Source: UBA10646 sp046296295 (GTDB lineage Bacteria; Bacteroidota; Bacteroidia; Chitinophagales; Chitinophagaceae). Taken from it: a stretch of DNA of 27,506 nt. The stretch spans positions 1 through 27,506 of the forward strand of contig JBKBLG010000024.1 of assembly GCA_046296295.1 (NCBI GenBank). Direction: 5' to 3'. Position numbers and translations under genes: made by a program. The notes below the pieces were generated by a model. That model was given only the letters and a program-made list of their open reading frames with translations. It was not told the DNA's origin and searched no databases. Positions 15,623 to 25,050 of this stretch are shown piece after piece (the first letter of the stretch is position 1; every line of letters starts with the position of its first letter).

Positions 15623-16552
15623 ATGCAAGCATATCCCCGAATTGTTTTTTTAGGAACACCCGATTTTGCAGTTGCAAGTTTAGAAGCTTTATTAGCAGCA
15701 GGGTTCAATGTAGTTGGTGTAGTTACAGCACCCGATAAGCCAGCAGGCCGTGGCATGCAGTTACAACAAAGTGCTGTTAAGCAATTTGCCGTAAGGCACA
15801 ACCTTCCGGTTTTACAACCCGAAAAACTAAAAAATCCAGACTTTTTAGCCGCATTAAAAGCCCTCAAGGCCGATATACAAGTGGTAGTAGCTTTTAGAAT
15901 GTTACCCGAAATAGTTTGGAACATGCCACCTTTAGGCACCATTAATGTACACGGCTCTTTATTACCGCAGTACAGAGGTGCAGCGCCTATTAACTGGGCC
16001 ATTATTAATGGCGAAACCCAAACAGGTGTCACCACTTTTCAACTACAACACGCCATAGATACCGGTAATATACTCTTACGTGCTAGCTTACCTATTGGCC
16101 CCGATACTACGGCAGGAGAACTACACGATGCTATGAAGGTGCTTGGTGCTACTACATTAGTACAAACCATACAAGGTATTCTCAACGGTAGTATTCAACC
16201 GCAACCACAGCATGCACTTGCCGATGAAAGCACGTTAAAACATGCCCCTAAAATATTCACAGAAACTTGTAAGATAAACTGGGAGCAAAGTGCTGTAGCT
16301 ATTCATAACCTCATTCGTGGGCTCTCTCCTTTTCCGGGTGCATTCACCACATTACAAGGCAAAACCTGCAAAATTTTTCGTAGTTCACCTATCCTTGCAG
16401 CACATCATTTACCGCAAGGTACCTTTGATACCGATGGTAAAACATACTTACGTTTTGCATGTACCGATGGTTTTATAGAAGTGCTAGAATTGCAATTAGA
16501 AGGCAAGAAAAAACTACCTGTAACTGCATTTTTAACAGGCTTTAGAATGTAA
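15623..16552 (+). CDS. fmt: Methionyl-tRNA formyltransferase
   Basis: A 309-residue enzyme that formylates Met-tRNA(fMet) with 10-formyl-tetrahydrofolate for translation initiation. The ATG at 15623 gives MQAYPRIVFLGTPDFAVASL, the canonical N-terminus; a TTG three codons upstream was rejected. The catalytic signature GTINVHGSLLPQYRGAAPIN is present with the Asn, His and later Asp (AIDTGNILL) of the active site. A C-terminal OB-fold-like tRNA-binding domain follows from about residue 205. Length is normal. It is downstream of namZ and converges on lepA, with a shared terminator at 16561-16592. Confidence 0.96.
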   Translation: MQAYPRIVFLGTPDFAVASLEALLAAGFNVVGVVTAPDKPAGRGMQLQQSAVKQFAVRHNLPVLQPEKLKNPDFLAALKALKADIQVVVAFRMLPEIVWNMPPLGTINVHGSLLPQYRGAAPINWAIINGETQTGVTTFQLQHAIDTGNILLRASLPIGPDTTAGELHDAMKVLGATTLVQTIQGILNGSIQPQPQHALADESTLKHAPKIFTETCKINWEQSAVAIHNLIRGLSPFPGAFTTLQGKTCKIFRSSPILAAHHLPQGTFDTDGKTYLRFACTDGFIEVLELQLEGKKKLPVTAFLTGFRM

Positions 16553-16560
16553 CATCAAAC

Positions 16561-16592
16561 AAAAAAAGGCAACTCATAGAGTTGCTTTTTTT
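16561..16592. terminator. Bidirectional terminator between fmt and lepA
   Basis: The stem GGCAACTC / GAGTTGC with an ATA loop is flanked by seven A on the left and seven or more T on the right, the classical two-way intrinsic terminator between converging genes. A dyad-motif copy (16609-16621) follows before the lepA stop codon. Confidence 0.88.
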
Positions 16593-16623
16593 GTAATTGT
16601 AGATGCCGCCTTACGGCAAATGA

Positions 16624-18429
16624 TTAATCGAGTTTGAGTACTGCTAAAAAAGCTTCTTGAGGTACTTCTACATTACCAATTTGGCGCATGCGCTTTTTAC
16701 CTTCTTTTTGCTTTTCAAGTAATTTACGCTTACGACTAATATCGCCACCATAACATTTGGCAGTTACATCTTTACGTAAGGCGCTGATATTTTCACGTGC
16801 CACCACTTTAGCACCAATAGCTGCCTGTATGGCAATTTGAAACTGCTGACGTGGTAACAATTCTTTTAATTTTTCGCAAAGCTTACGGCCGAAATCTTGT
16901 GCTCTGCTGCGGTGAATCAAAGCACTCAAAGCATCTACCTTATCACCATTAAGTAGAATATCCATTTTTACAATATCGGCTTCGCGGTAGCCAATAGGGT
17001 TATAATCGAAACTTGCATAACCACGGGTTTGGCTCTTGAGCTTATCGTAAAAGTCGAACACAATTTCGGTAAGTGGCATTTCGAAAATAAGCTCAACACG
17101 GGTGGTGGTAAGATAACTTTGGTTGATAAGTATACCACGCTTGCCAAGGCAAAGTGTCATGATATTACCAATGTACTCGGGCAGGGTAATGATTTGCGCT
17201 CTAATGAAGGGTTCTTCTATTCGCTCGAGTTTGGTTTGTTCAGGCATTTCTGCCGGATTGTTCACAATAATGCGTTCTTCACGAGTGGTATATGCAATAA
17301 AACTTACGTTAGGTACAGTGGTAATAACAGTTTGGTTGAACTCTCTTTCTAAGCGTTCCTGTATAATTTCCATGTGTAGGAGGCCTAAAAACCCGCATCG
17401 AAAACCAAAACCAAGTGCTTGCGATGTTTCAAGTTCGAATGTTAAACTAGCATCGTTCAACTGAAGTTTCTCCATACAATCGCGGAGTTCTTCAAACTCA
17501 TCTGTATTCACTGGGAAAATACCAGCGAATACCATTGGTTTTACTTCTTCGAAACCTTTAATGCCTTCGCTACAAGGGTTGGCAACGGTGGTAATGGTAT
17601 CACCTACTTTAATTTCTTTTGCATTTTTAATGCCGGTAACAATATAACCTACATCACCTGTATTCACCTCGCCTCTAGGGTCTAATCCTAATTTTAAGAT
17701 ACCCACTTCCATGGCCTCGTATTCGGCACCAGTATTGAAAAATCGAATTTTCTCTCCCTTTTTAATTTTTCCACTGATTACCTTGAAGTATACAATTATA
17801 CCACGATAGCTATTAAATACACTATCGAATATAAGGGCTTGTAAAGGGGCATCTGTTTCGCCAACAGGCGGTGGTATGCGTTCAACAATGGCTTGTAATA
17901 TTTCTTCTATACCAATACCGGCACGGCCACTTGCTAATAATATATCTTCTTCTTTACAGCCTATTAGTTCAATGATTTGATCTTTAACCTCAGGTATCAT
18001 GGCACCTTCGGCATCAATTTTATTGATTACCGGTATGATTTCTAAATCGTTATCAATAGCCAAGTACAGATTGCTTATAGTTTGTGCTTGAATACCTTGG
18101 CTAGCATCAACCAATAACAGTGCACCTTCGCAAGCAGCTAAGGCACGGCTAACTTCGTAGCTAAAATCAACGTGGCCTGGTGTATCTATTAAATTTAGGG
18201 TGTAAGTACCATGTAGGTCGGTGCGTGAACCGGTGTATTTGTATTGTAGCTGAATAGCATGACTTTTGATGGTAATACCTTTCTCACGTTCTAGGTCCAT
18301 GTCGTCGAGTACCTGATCCATCATGTCGCGGTCACCAATAGTTTTGGTATGTTCTAAAAGGCGATCTGCTAAGGTACTTTTACCATGATCGATATGTGCG
18401 ATGATGCAGAAGTTACGTAAATGCTTCAT
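16624..18429 (-). CDS. lepA: Elongation factor 4 (LepA)
   Basis: A 601-residue ribosome-associated GTPase, the usual length for LepA. G1 is AHIDHGKS (11-18), the effector region includes REKGITIKS (48-56), G3 is DTPGHVDF (82-89) and G4 is NKID (136-139). LepA-specific features follow: GFRCGFLGLLHMEIIQERLE in the middle and the unique C-terminal domain ending in GDISRKRKLLEKQKEGKKRM and the IGNVEVPQEAFLAVLKLD tail. It acts on stalled or initiating ribosomes in the cytosol. It reads away from dapD; the 170-nt spacer between them holds the dapD promoter. Confidence 0.97.
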   Translation of the reverse strand: MKHLRNFCIIAHIDHGKSTLADRLLEHTKTIGDRDMMDQVLDDMDLEREKGITIKSHAIQLQYKYTGSRTDLHGTYTLNLIDTPGHVDFSYEVSRALAACEGALLLVDASQGIQAQTISNLYLAIDNDLEIIPVINKIDAEGAMIPEVKDQIIELIGCKEEDILLASGRAGIGIEEILQAIVERIPPPVGETDAPLQALIFDSVFNSYRGIIVYFKVISGKIKKGEKIRFFNTGAEYEAMEVGILKLGLDPRGEVNTGDVGYIVTGIKNAKEIKVGDTITTVANPCSEGIKGFEEVKPMVFAGIFPVNTDEFEELRDCMEKLQLNDASLTFELETSQALGFGFRCGFLGLLHMEIIQERLEREFNQTVITTVPNVSFIAYTTREERIIVNNPAEMPEQTKLERIEEPFIRAQIITLPEYIGNIMTLCLGKRGILINQSYLTTTRVELIFEMPLTEIVFDFYDKLKSQTRGYASFDYNPIGYREADIVKMDILLNGDKVDALSALIHRSRAQDFGRKLCEKLKELLPRQQFQIAIQAAIGAKVVARENISALRKDVTAKCYGGDISRKRKLLEKQKEGKKRMRQIGNVEVPQEAFLAVLKLD

Positions 18430-18591
18430 GATTGCTATACTCTCAAAATTTTATCCCAGCACGACTATACGATTTGGGCGGCTGCAAAGATAACCGTACA
18501 AGTGGCAGTTCGTTCAATTGTGGTATTACTTTTACCCGTAAGGGCAACTTTCGTTCACCGAGCAAATGCTTTTTTGTTCTGAATAGAGGGT

Positions 18592-18618
18592 TTTGATAGA
18601 TGGTTACAATTAGTTTTG
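18592..18618 (+). promoter_or_regulatory. Candidate Bacteroidota-type promoter of dapD
   Basis: TAGTTTTG at 18611-18618 matches the Bacteroidota -7 consensus TAnnTTTG exactly. A TTTG at 18592-18595 could be the -33 element, though the spacing is a few bases short of the usual about 19. It would start transcription a little after 18620, which supports the ATG at 18639 over the earlier one at 18600. Confidence 0.4.
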
Positions 18619-18638
18619 CCGCCAAAAGCATCAATTCT

Positions 18639-19451
18639 ATGCAACTAGAACAATTGATAAAAGAAGCATTTGCCAACCGTAGTTTATTGGCAGAAAGCCG
18701 TTACGAAGAGGCTGTAAGGGCTGTAATTGAAGCCGTAGATAAGGGCCAGTTACGTACTGCCGAACCAACCAACGATGGCTGGAAGGTGAATGAGTGGGTT
18801 AAGCAGGCTATTCTTATGTATTTCGGTATTCAAAAAATGCAAACTTGGGAGCTAGCCCCTTTTGAATTCTACGATAAGATGTTGTTGAAAAAAGATTATG
18901 CCAGCTTAGGTGTACGTGCGGTGCCGCATGCAGTTGCTCGCTATGGTGCTTATTTGGCTAAAAATGTAGTACTCATGCCTAGCTATGTGAATATTGGTGC
19001 TTATGTAGATGAAGGAACTATGGTTGATACTTGGGCAACGGTTGGTAGTTGTGCACAGATTGGTAAAGGTGTGCACCTGAGTGGTGGTGTAGGTATTGGT
19101 GGTGTTCTTGAACCGCTTCAGGCCAGCCCCGTAATTATTGAAGATGGGTGCTTTCTAGGGAGCCGCAGCATAGTTGTAGAGGGTGTTATTGTTGAAAAAG
19201 AAGCAGTACTAGGCGCCAATGTGGTATTAACGCAAAGCACTAAAATTATTGATGTAAGTGGTAGCGAACCTATTGAAATGAAAGGCCGTGTACCAGCACG
19301 TAGTGTAGTAATTCCGGGTACATATCAGAAAGATTTTCCGGCGGGCAGTTTTGGGGTAAATTGTGCTTTAATTATTGGTAAGCGTAAGGCGAGTACCGAT
19401 TTAAAAACCAGTTTAAACGATGCTTTGAGAGATTTTAATGTAGCAGTATAG
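18639..19451 (+). CDS. dapD: 2,3,4,5-tetrahydropyridine-2,6-dicarboxylate N-succinyltransferase
   Basis: A 270-residue enzyme of the succinylase branch of lysine/diaminopimelate synthesis, using succinyl-CoA. The ATG at 18639 gives MQLEQLIKEAFANRS; the frame opens 13 codons earlier, but that part overlaps the likely promoter. DapD signatures include VRAVPHAVARYGAYLAKNVV, MPSYVNIGAYVDEGTMVDTW, VGIGGVLEPLQASPVIIEDG and FLGSRS, forming the left-handed beta-helix of hexapeptide repeats that builds the trimer. Length is normal. The gene is followed by a 20-bp stem terminator at 19489-19537 that it shares with glgC. Confidence 0.96.
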   Translation: MQLEQLIKEAFANRSLLAESRYEEAVRAVIEAVDKGQLRTAEPTNDGWKVNEWVKQAILMYFGIQKMQTWELAPFEFYDKMLLKKDYASLGVRAVPHAVARYGAYLAKNVVLMPSYVNIGAYVDEGTMVDTWATVGSCAQIGKGVHLSGGVGIGGVLEPLQASPVIIEDGCFLGSRSIVVEGVIVEKEAVLGANVVLTQSTKIIDVSGSEPIEMKGRVPARSVVIPGTYQKDFPAGSFGVNCALIIGKRKASTDLKTSLNDALRDFNVAV

Positions 19452-19470
19452 GCCGCTGCATCGCCATATA

Positions 19471-19575
19471 CCTTACGGTAAATGGTGTACTTGAAAGGGA
19501 TATGGGGCAGCGTAGCAGCCCCATATCCCTTTCAAGTTATTGTGGGTTAGCACAGAAATGTCATTTACCGTAAGG
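19471..19575. terminator. Nested inverted repeats between dapD and glgC
   Basis: The inner hairpin has a perfect 20-bp stem (19489-19508 with 19518-19537, containing GAAAGGGATATGGGGC) and a nine-base loop. It is flanked by two dyad-motif copies in opposite orientation (19471-19483 and 19563-19575), whose surroundings ATATA...CCTTACGGTAAATG are also inverted. The hairpin serves as a likely two-way transcription stop for the converging genes. The outer pair makes the whole spacer able to form a cruciform. Confidence 0.75.
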
Positions 19576-20868
19576 TTATATCACAAAACCGTCGGGTAAT
19601 ACAGCTCCTTTTTTAACCACTACGATACCGTCTTTAACGGTGTATAATGGTGTATCTGTTTTTTCTAAATGAGGGCCGCCATTGATGCGAACATCGTTAC
19701 CGATACGTGTATTTTTATCGATGATGGCATTACGAATGTAGCAACGTTCTCCTATACCAATTTTAGGAATACCACGTTCTTGATTTTCTTTCATTTGGTC
19801 TAACGTTTCGTAATAATCGTTACCCATAATGTAGCTGGCTACAACAGTTGTACCATGACCTATTCTGCTACGAATACCTACTACTGAAGCTTCTACCCTG
19901 CTTGCTAAAATGATGGAGCCATCGGCAATAATGGTTTTTTCTAATGTGGTGCCACTTATTTTAGCAGGTGGTAGCATACGAGCTCTGGTAAATACTGTTT
20001 TGCCGTTATCGAACAAATTGAAGGGTGGAATATCATCGGTAAGTGCAAGGTTGGCTTCGTAGAATGAATATATGTTTCCGATATCTGTCCAATAACCATC
20101 GTATTGATAGCTGATGACAGTATGGTTGTGTATACTATTAGGTATGATTTCTTTACCGAAGTCGGTTGCATTGGGGTAGGTGTTGTTCAACAAATCAATT
20201 AATACTTGCTTGTTGAAAATATAGATACCCATGCTGGCCAAATAAATACGGCCTTGCTGTTGCATTAATGTACCTGTATCGCTTACCCACTCGGGTAGTA
20301 AGTCTGGTTTGGGCTTTTCTATAAAACTGGTGATAAGGCTTTGCTCGTTGCTTTTTAAGATACCAAACTCTGGTGCCTCTCTATCGCCTACCGGAATGGT
20401 AGCAATTGATATGTGAGCACCTTTTTCAATATGGTTATTGAGCATTTCTGCAAAATCCATTTGATACAACTGGTCGCCACTCAGAATTAGAATATAATCG
20501 TTCTCTATATTGTTGATGTGGCGTATACATTGGCGGACAGCATCGGCAGTGCCTTGGTACCATCCCGGATTGTCTGGTGTTTGTTCTGCTGCAAGAATAT
20601 CTACAAACCCAGTACTGAATAAGCTGAATTGGTAGGTATTTTTAATGTGCTTGTTTAAAGAAGCACTGTTGAACTGTGTGAGTACAAACATTCTGTTGAT
20701 ACCGCTATTAATGCAGTTACTAATAGGTATATCTACCAAGCGGTACTTACCTGCAATAGGTACGGCGGGCTTACTACGACTTGCAGTGAGCGGATATAAA
20801 CGGGTTCCTGCACCTCCACCCAAAATAAGTGCTAAAACAGATTTTGATATATTCATTGGTGTTAACAT
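19576..20868 (-). CDS. glgC: Glucose-1-phosphate adenylyltransferase
   Basis: A 430-residue enzyme making ADP-glucose from glucose-1-phosphate and ATP, the committed step of glycogen synthesis. The nucleotide-binding loop LILGGGAGTRLYPLTASRSK is at about 14-33, followed by KPAVPIAGKYRLVDIPISNC, the GTADAVRQ motif, LSGDQLYQMDF, FIEKPKPD and YWTDIGNIYSFYEANL; a C-terminal beta-helix carries hexapeptide-like repeats. Length fits GlgC. A second ATG four codons in (20856) is an equally plausible start. It lies 62 nt downstream of glgA on the same strand, so the two probably form a glgA-glgC operon. Confidence 0.95.
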   Translation of the reverse strand: MLTPMNISKSVLALILGGGAGTRLYPLTASRSKPAVPIAGKYRLVDIPISNCINSGINRMFVLTQFNSASLNKHIKNTYQFSLFSTGFVDILAAEQTPDNPGWYQGTADAVRQCIRHINNIENDYILILSGDQLYQMDFAEMLNNHIEKGAHISIATIPVGDREAPEFGILKSNEQSLITSFIEKPKPDLLPEWVSDTGTLMQQQGRIYLASMGIYIFNKQVLIDLLNNTYPNATDFGKEIIPNSIHNHTVISYQYDGYWTDIGNIYSFYEANLALTDDIPPFNLFDNGKTVFTRARMLPPAKISGTTLEKTIIADGSIILASRVEASVVGIRSRIGHGTTVVASYIMGNDYYETLDQMKENQERGIPKIGIGERCYIRNAIIDKNTRIGNDVRINGGPHLEKTDTPLYTVKDGIVVVKKGAVLPDGFVI

Positions 20869-20930
20869 TTTTTGCTATGCTCTAAATATAAAGAGGGTAT
20901 TTGACACTACGTAAAAGATACTTTAAAAAA

Positions 20931-22352
20931 CTAGATAGCCCCTACTTTTTGATACACTTCTATGTATTGCTGTACCGAGCTTTCCCAGCTATGATCTATC
21001 TGCATCATGTGTTGGCGCATCCAATTAAGTTGTGTGGTATCGTTGAATACTTCAATGGCTCTATCAATGGCTTGTCCAACATCTTGTGCAGTGGCTTGAT
21101 TGAAACGAATACCCCAACCTTGCCAGTCGCCCATGTCGGTAACAGTATCTCTTAAGCCTCCGGTATTACGTACCATTGCTACGGTTCCATATTTCATGGC
21201 ATACATTTGATTGAGGCCACATGGCTCTACCCTGCTAGGCATAAGTAAAAAATCGGCTCCTGCATACATGAGGTGACTTAATGCTTCGTTGTAACCTATG
21301 AAGGCATTGTATTTGCCTGTAAAGGCCGAAGCCATACTCTTAAAACGATCTTCTAATGAAGGATCTCCGCTACCTAATATTAAAAAGCTTGCTTTGTTAG
21401 GATGACGATACATAGCCGATAAAATTGCGTCTGGCAATATATCGGCTGCTTTCTCACCTACTAAACGTCCTATGAAAACAAATAATGGTACATCGGCTTG
21501 TAAGCCAAAGCGTTCGCATAGAGCGGCTTTATTGGCAGCCTTGCCAGTGGCAACAGTAGTTACATCGTAATTTACCGTAAGGTAACTATCTGTGGCAGGG
21601 TTCCAAACATCGGTATCTATACCGTTAAGAATACCATAGCATTTACCTTTTTCATACTCGAAAAGTGCCTCCAGCCCATTGGCTTGTTGGCGTAACTCTT
21701 CGAGATAGCTCCAACTAACAGTAGTAACAGCCCAACTGCATTTAATAGCGGCGGCCAAGGGATTAATGGTGCCTGCCCATTCTAGCAGGCCAGCCTTCCA
21801 AGTATCGTAAGCGGGTATGTAAATGCTTTTATCCCAGCCCATCCAACCTTGATATTGAGCATTGTGAATGGTAACGATGGAGGGTATTTGTGCTAATTTT
21901 GCAAATGCAAAACTGTACTTCATCATAAATGGAATTAAACCTGTATGATGATCGTGACAGTGAATAACGCTAGGCGAATGCTCCCACTGATTCACCCAAT
22001 GCAACACTGCAATTTGAAACGCTGTGAAGCGTTCTGTATCATCGTTATAGCCATAAATTTTTTCGCGGTCGGTAAGGCCGTTAATATCTACTAAATACAG
22101 ATCAAAACCGAGTTTGTTAGTTTGCTCTTTAATAATGGTGTAATCGAAAAAAAAGTCGCCCATGTTGGTGCGGCCCTTAGCATCGACCACCCACTCATTG
22201 TTGTACAAAAACTGGGTACGATACATGGGCATTACAACTTTAGCTACATGCCCTAATGCATTTTGATATTTTGGGAGTGCACCTACAACATCGCCCAAGC
22301 CTCCGGCTTTGGCCATAGGGTAGCATTCGGCACTTACGTGTAAAATTTCCAT
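20931..22352 (-). CDS. glgA: Glycogen (starch) synthase, GT5
   Basis: A 473-residue glycosyltransferase that adds glucose from ADP-glucose to the growing alpha-1,4-glucan. It begins MEILHVSAECYPMAKAGGLG, with the GT5 substrate-binding KxGGL motif at 15-19. It continues with VIHCHDHHTGLIPF, TIHNAQYQGW, NGIDTDVWNPATD and FIGRLVGEKAADIL, and ends with MPSRVEPCGLNQMYAMKYGT and NTGGLRDTV, the nucleotide-sugar site. Length is normal. It is upstream of glgC and divergent from the sugar permease gene; the 139-nt spacer must hold both promoters. One dyad-motif copy lies in its coding sequence (21570-21582). Confidence 0.95.
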   Translation of the reverse strand: MEILHVSAECYPMAKAGGLGDVVGALPKYQNALGHVAKVVMPMYRTQFLYNNEWVVDAKGRTNMGDFFFDYTIIKEQTNKLGFDLYLVDINGLTDREKIYGYNDDTERFTAFQIAVLHWVNQWEHSPSVIHCHDHHTGLIPFMMKYSFAFAKLAQIPSIVTIHNAQYQGWMGWDKSIYIPAYDTWKAGLLEWAGTINPLAAAIKCSWAVTTVSWSYLEELRQQANGLEALFEYEKGKCYGILNGIDTDVWNPATDSYLTVNYDVTTVATGKAANKAALCERFGLQADVPLFVFIGRLVGEKAADILPDAILSAMYRHPNKASFLILGSGDPSLEDRFKSMASAFTGKYNAFIGYNEALSHLMYAGADFLLMPSRVEPCGLNQMYAMKYGTVAMVRNTGGLRDTVTDMGDWQGWGIRFNQATAQDVGQAIDRAIEVFNDTTQLNWMRQHMMQIDHSWESSVQQYIEVYQKVGAI

Positions 22353-22491
22353 CGCAAAAAAATAAGCAGTTAATAGGCATACAAATTAGCATTATAGCCG
22401 ATTGCTTGTATATTTTCTAAAAAAATTTTCTTTCAGATGAATATCCATTTATTTTAGAAGCCTTTAAAGCACAATAATAACCACCTGCCTT

Positions 22492-23964
22492 ATGCATGCA
22501 AAAACGCAAATGCAAAGAACCAAAACCTCTGCATTCCTCACGCTGGTATCTGTTTTTTTCTTTTGGGGGTTCGTTGCCGCCTCTAATGATATTCTGATTC
22601 CGGTATTTAAAGAAAAACTTCATTTAGAACAATGGCAAAGTCAAATGATTTCTTTTTGTTTTTATGTGGCTTATACTGTTGGTGCCATCATTTATACCAT
22701 AGGTTCTAAAATTATTAAAGCCGATTTATTGAATAGCCTTGGCTATAAAAACGGTATTGCACTAGGCTTAACCATATCTGCGGCTGGTACATTGCTATTT
22801 TATCCAGCAGCGAATAACGCATCATTCCCATTAATGCTCACAGGTTTATTCATTGTTGGCTTAGGTTTTAGCTTGCAACAAACTGCTGCGAACCCTCTCG
22901 CTATTGTTATTGGCGATCCAAAAACAGGTGCACAACGATTGAGTATGACAGGTGGGGTTAACAATTTTGGTACCACCATCGGACCACTTATTGTTAGTTA
23001 TGCCATTTTCGGAGACTTAGATGGTAGTGCCGCAGTAGCCAGCATTGAAAGTGTTAAAACACCTTACTTGATATTAGGAGTTGCATTTTTGTTAGCAGCT
23101 TTATTATTTAAATTTTCATCTTTACCCAACAAAATTCCTACAGTAAGTGAAACCACTGAATCAAGTAGTTCTGAAGGCGGAAAATCTGCTTTATCTTATC
23201 CTCAATTATGGTTGGGCATGATAGGTATTTTTGTATACGTAGGTGTTGAAGTTAGTACTGCTAGCAATATGCCAGAATTTATGAGACAACATTTAACCGG
23301 AGCTAATGGCGAAAAATTTCCTACAGAAAAAATAGCCCCATTCGTATCACTATATTGGGCAAGTTTAATGATTGGCCGTTGGACTGGTGCAGTTGGTGCA
23401 TTTGGCGTAACAGGCCTTACAAAGAAAATATTGAACTTCTTAATGCCCTACATTGCATTTAGTGTATTCTTATTGGTTAACCTCATCGCAAAACACGAGG
23501 TTAGTCAGTTTTACATATATGGCCTTGTAATTGTTGTAATGATTATTGGAGATTTACTAAGCAAAGGCAACCCAGCAAGGCAGCTACTAATATTTTCACT
23601 TATGGGTATTACAGCCCTTATAGTTGGTATGCTTGGTAGCGGCATGGTAAGTGTGTTTGCATTTGCAAGCGTTGGGCTTTTCTGTAGTACATTATGGCCT
23701 TGTATTTTCACCCTTGCTGTAAGCGGCTTAGGCAAGCATACGAATGAAGGCAGCGGGTATCTTATTATGATGATTATGGGTGGCGGTATCATTAGTGTTT
23801 TGCAAGGCATATTAGCAGATAGTTTTATTGGAATTCAATACAGTTTTATTGCAGGTGTTGCTTGCTTCGCTTACCTCGCTTTTTATGCTATTCGCTCTAA
23901 AAAAATATTACAAGCACAAGGCATTGATTTCGATACTGTTACAACAACAGGTGGAGGTCACTAA
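22492..23964 (+). CDS. MFS sugar permease, FucP/GluP-like
   Basis: A 490-residue inner-membrane protein with about 12 hydrophobic helices. The start region SAFLTLVSVFFFWGFVAASN followed by DILIPVFKE and the GLGFSLQQTAANPLAIVIGD segment near 125-145 are characteristic of the FucP/glucose-galactose transporter branch of the major facilitator superfamily, which import sugar with H+ or Na+. A Ser/Glu-rich linker sits between the two halves at about residues 220-232. The start may be 22492 or the ATG at 22510. It is followed 23 nt later by a ROK sugar kinase, so imported glucose or a related hexose is the likely substrate. Confidence 0.9.
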   Translation: MHAKTQMQRTKTSAFLTLVSVFFFWGFVAASNDILIPVFKEKLHLEQWQSQMISFCFYVAYTVGAIIYTIGSKIIKADLLNSLGYKNGIALGLTISAAGTLLFYPAANNASFPLMLTGLFIVGLGFSLQQTAANPLAIVIGDPKTGAQRLSMTGGVNNFGTTIGPLIVSYAIFGDLDGSAAVASIESVKTPYLILGVAFLLAALLFKFSSLPNKIPTVSETTESSSSEGGKSALSYPQLWLGMIGIFVYVGVEVSTASNMPEFMRQHLTGANGEKFPTEKIAPFVSLYWASLMIGRWTGAVGAFGVTGLTKKILNFLMPYIAFSVFLLVNLIAKHEVSQFYIYGLVIVVMIIGDLLSKGNPARQLLIFSLMGITALIVGMLGSGMVSVFAFASVGLFCSTLWPCIFTLAVSGLGKHTNEGSGYLIMMIMGGGIISVLQGILADSFIGIQYSFIAGVACFAYLAFYAIRSKKILQAQGIDFDTVTTTGGGH

Positions 23965-23987
23965 TTCATTTCATTAAAATATAAACC

Positions 23988-24944
23988 ATGGATACGCTAG
24001 TTATAGGAATTGATATTGGTGGTACAGGTACCAAATTTGGTATTGTAGACCGTAATGGCAACGTGCTTTTTAGCAGTGAAATGAGCACACGTGGATATGA
24101 TGAAGTTGCCGACTATATTGAAACATTATACAACAACTTACTACCTTTTATTGAGCAGATTGGTGGCAAAGGACGAATTAAAGGAATTGGTGTAGGTGCT
24201 CCTAATGGCAACTATTACACCGGAACCGTTGAGTACGCTCCTAACCTACCTTGGAAAGGTATCATTCCTCTTGCCAAAATGATACAAGATAAATTTGGCT
24301 TACCCGTAGTACTCACAAACGATGCTAACGCCGCTGCCATTGGCGAAATGACTTACGGCTGTGCTAAAGGAATGCAAGATTTTATCATGATTACGCTTGG
24401 AACAGGTGTTGGTAGTGGCATTGTTGCCAATGGTAAGCTTATTTACGGACACGATGGGTTCGCAGGCGAACTTGGCCATACCATTACTATCCCAGATGGT
24501 CGTTTACACCCTGGTACAGGCAAGAAAGGCTCTTTAGAAAGTTACGCTTCGGCAACGGGCGTTAAGTACACCGCTATCGAGTTTTTAGATAGAGATGATA
24601 CACCTAGCTTGTTAAGAGATATTCCTCGTGAGCAACTTGATTCTAAGGCTGTATTCGATGCTGCCATGCAAGGCGATGCTTTGGCGAAAGAAGTATTTGA
24701 ATTCACGGGCAAGGTATTGGGTATGGCACTTGCGAATGCAGTAATGTTTAGCAGTCCCGAAGCTATTGTACTTTTTGGCGGCCTTACTAAAGCAGGCGAG
24801 CTTATTCTAAAGCCAACAAAAGAACATATGGAGGCCAACCTCATTCAAATATTCCAAAATAAGGTTAAAATATTAGTAAGCCACCTTAAAGAAAGCGATG
24901 CTGCTATTCTTGGTGCTAGTGCCTTGGCTTGGGAATTGCAATAA
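23988..24944 (+). CDS. ROK-family glucokinase, zinc cysteines missing
   Basis: A 318-residue sugar kinase. The ATP loop is IGIDIGGTGTKFGIVD (6-21), the sugar site GVGAPNGNYY (68-77) and LTNDANAAAIGE (109-120) with catalytic D112, then TLGTGVGSGIV (136-146) and GELGHT (160-165). ROK enzymes normally continue with a CxCGxxGCxE zinc site. Here the corresponding segment is LHPGTGKKGSLESY (173-186): all three cysteines are absent, although the His (H164) remains. The fold and catalytic residues are intact, so it should be active but without the structural zinc. It probably makes glucose-6-phosphate from sugar imported by the adjoining permease. Followed by a strong terminator at 24982-25019. Confidence 0.9.
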   Translation: MDTLVIGIDIGGTGTKFGIVDRNGNVLFSSEMSTRGYDEVADYIETLYNNLLPFIEQIGGKGRIKGIGVGAPNGNYYTGTVEYAPNLPWKGIIPLAKMIQDKFGLPVVLTNDANAAAIGEMTYGCAKGMQDFIMITLGTGVGSGIVANGKLIYGHDGFAGELGHTITIPDGRLHPGTGKKGSLESYASATGVKYTAIEFLDRDDTPSLLRDIPREQLDSKAVFDAAMQGDALAKEVFEFTGKVLGMALANAVMFSSPEAIVLFGGLTKAGELILKPTKEHMEANLIQIFQNKVKILVSHLKESDAAILGASALAWELQ

Positions 24945-24972
24945 ATAATATGGCGTAACCTTATTTACCGTA

Positions 24973-25022
24973 AGGTACAAACCTTTTAAAGCTTCGCTTC
25001 GGCGAAGCTTTTTTTTTGTACG
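24973..25022 (+). terminator. Strong intrinsic terminator after the kinase gene
   Basis: AAGCTTCGC (24989-24997) pairs with GCGAAGCTT (25002-25010) around a TTCG tetraloop, followed by a run of T. An outer GTACAAA / TTTGTAC pair extends the stem. A dyad-motif copy (24963-24975) abuts its left side. It separates the permease-kinase unit from the heptose-type genes. Confidence 0.92.
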
Positions 25023-25050
25023 AACCAATAACAAGCTATTTTTTTGCCAC

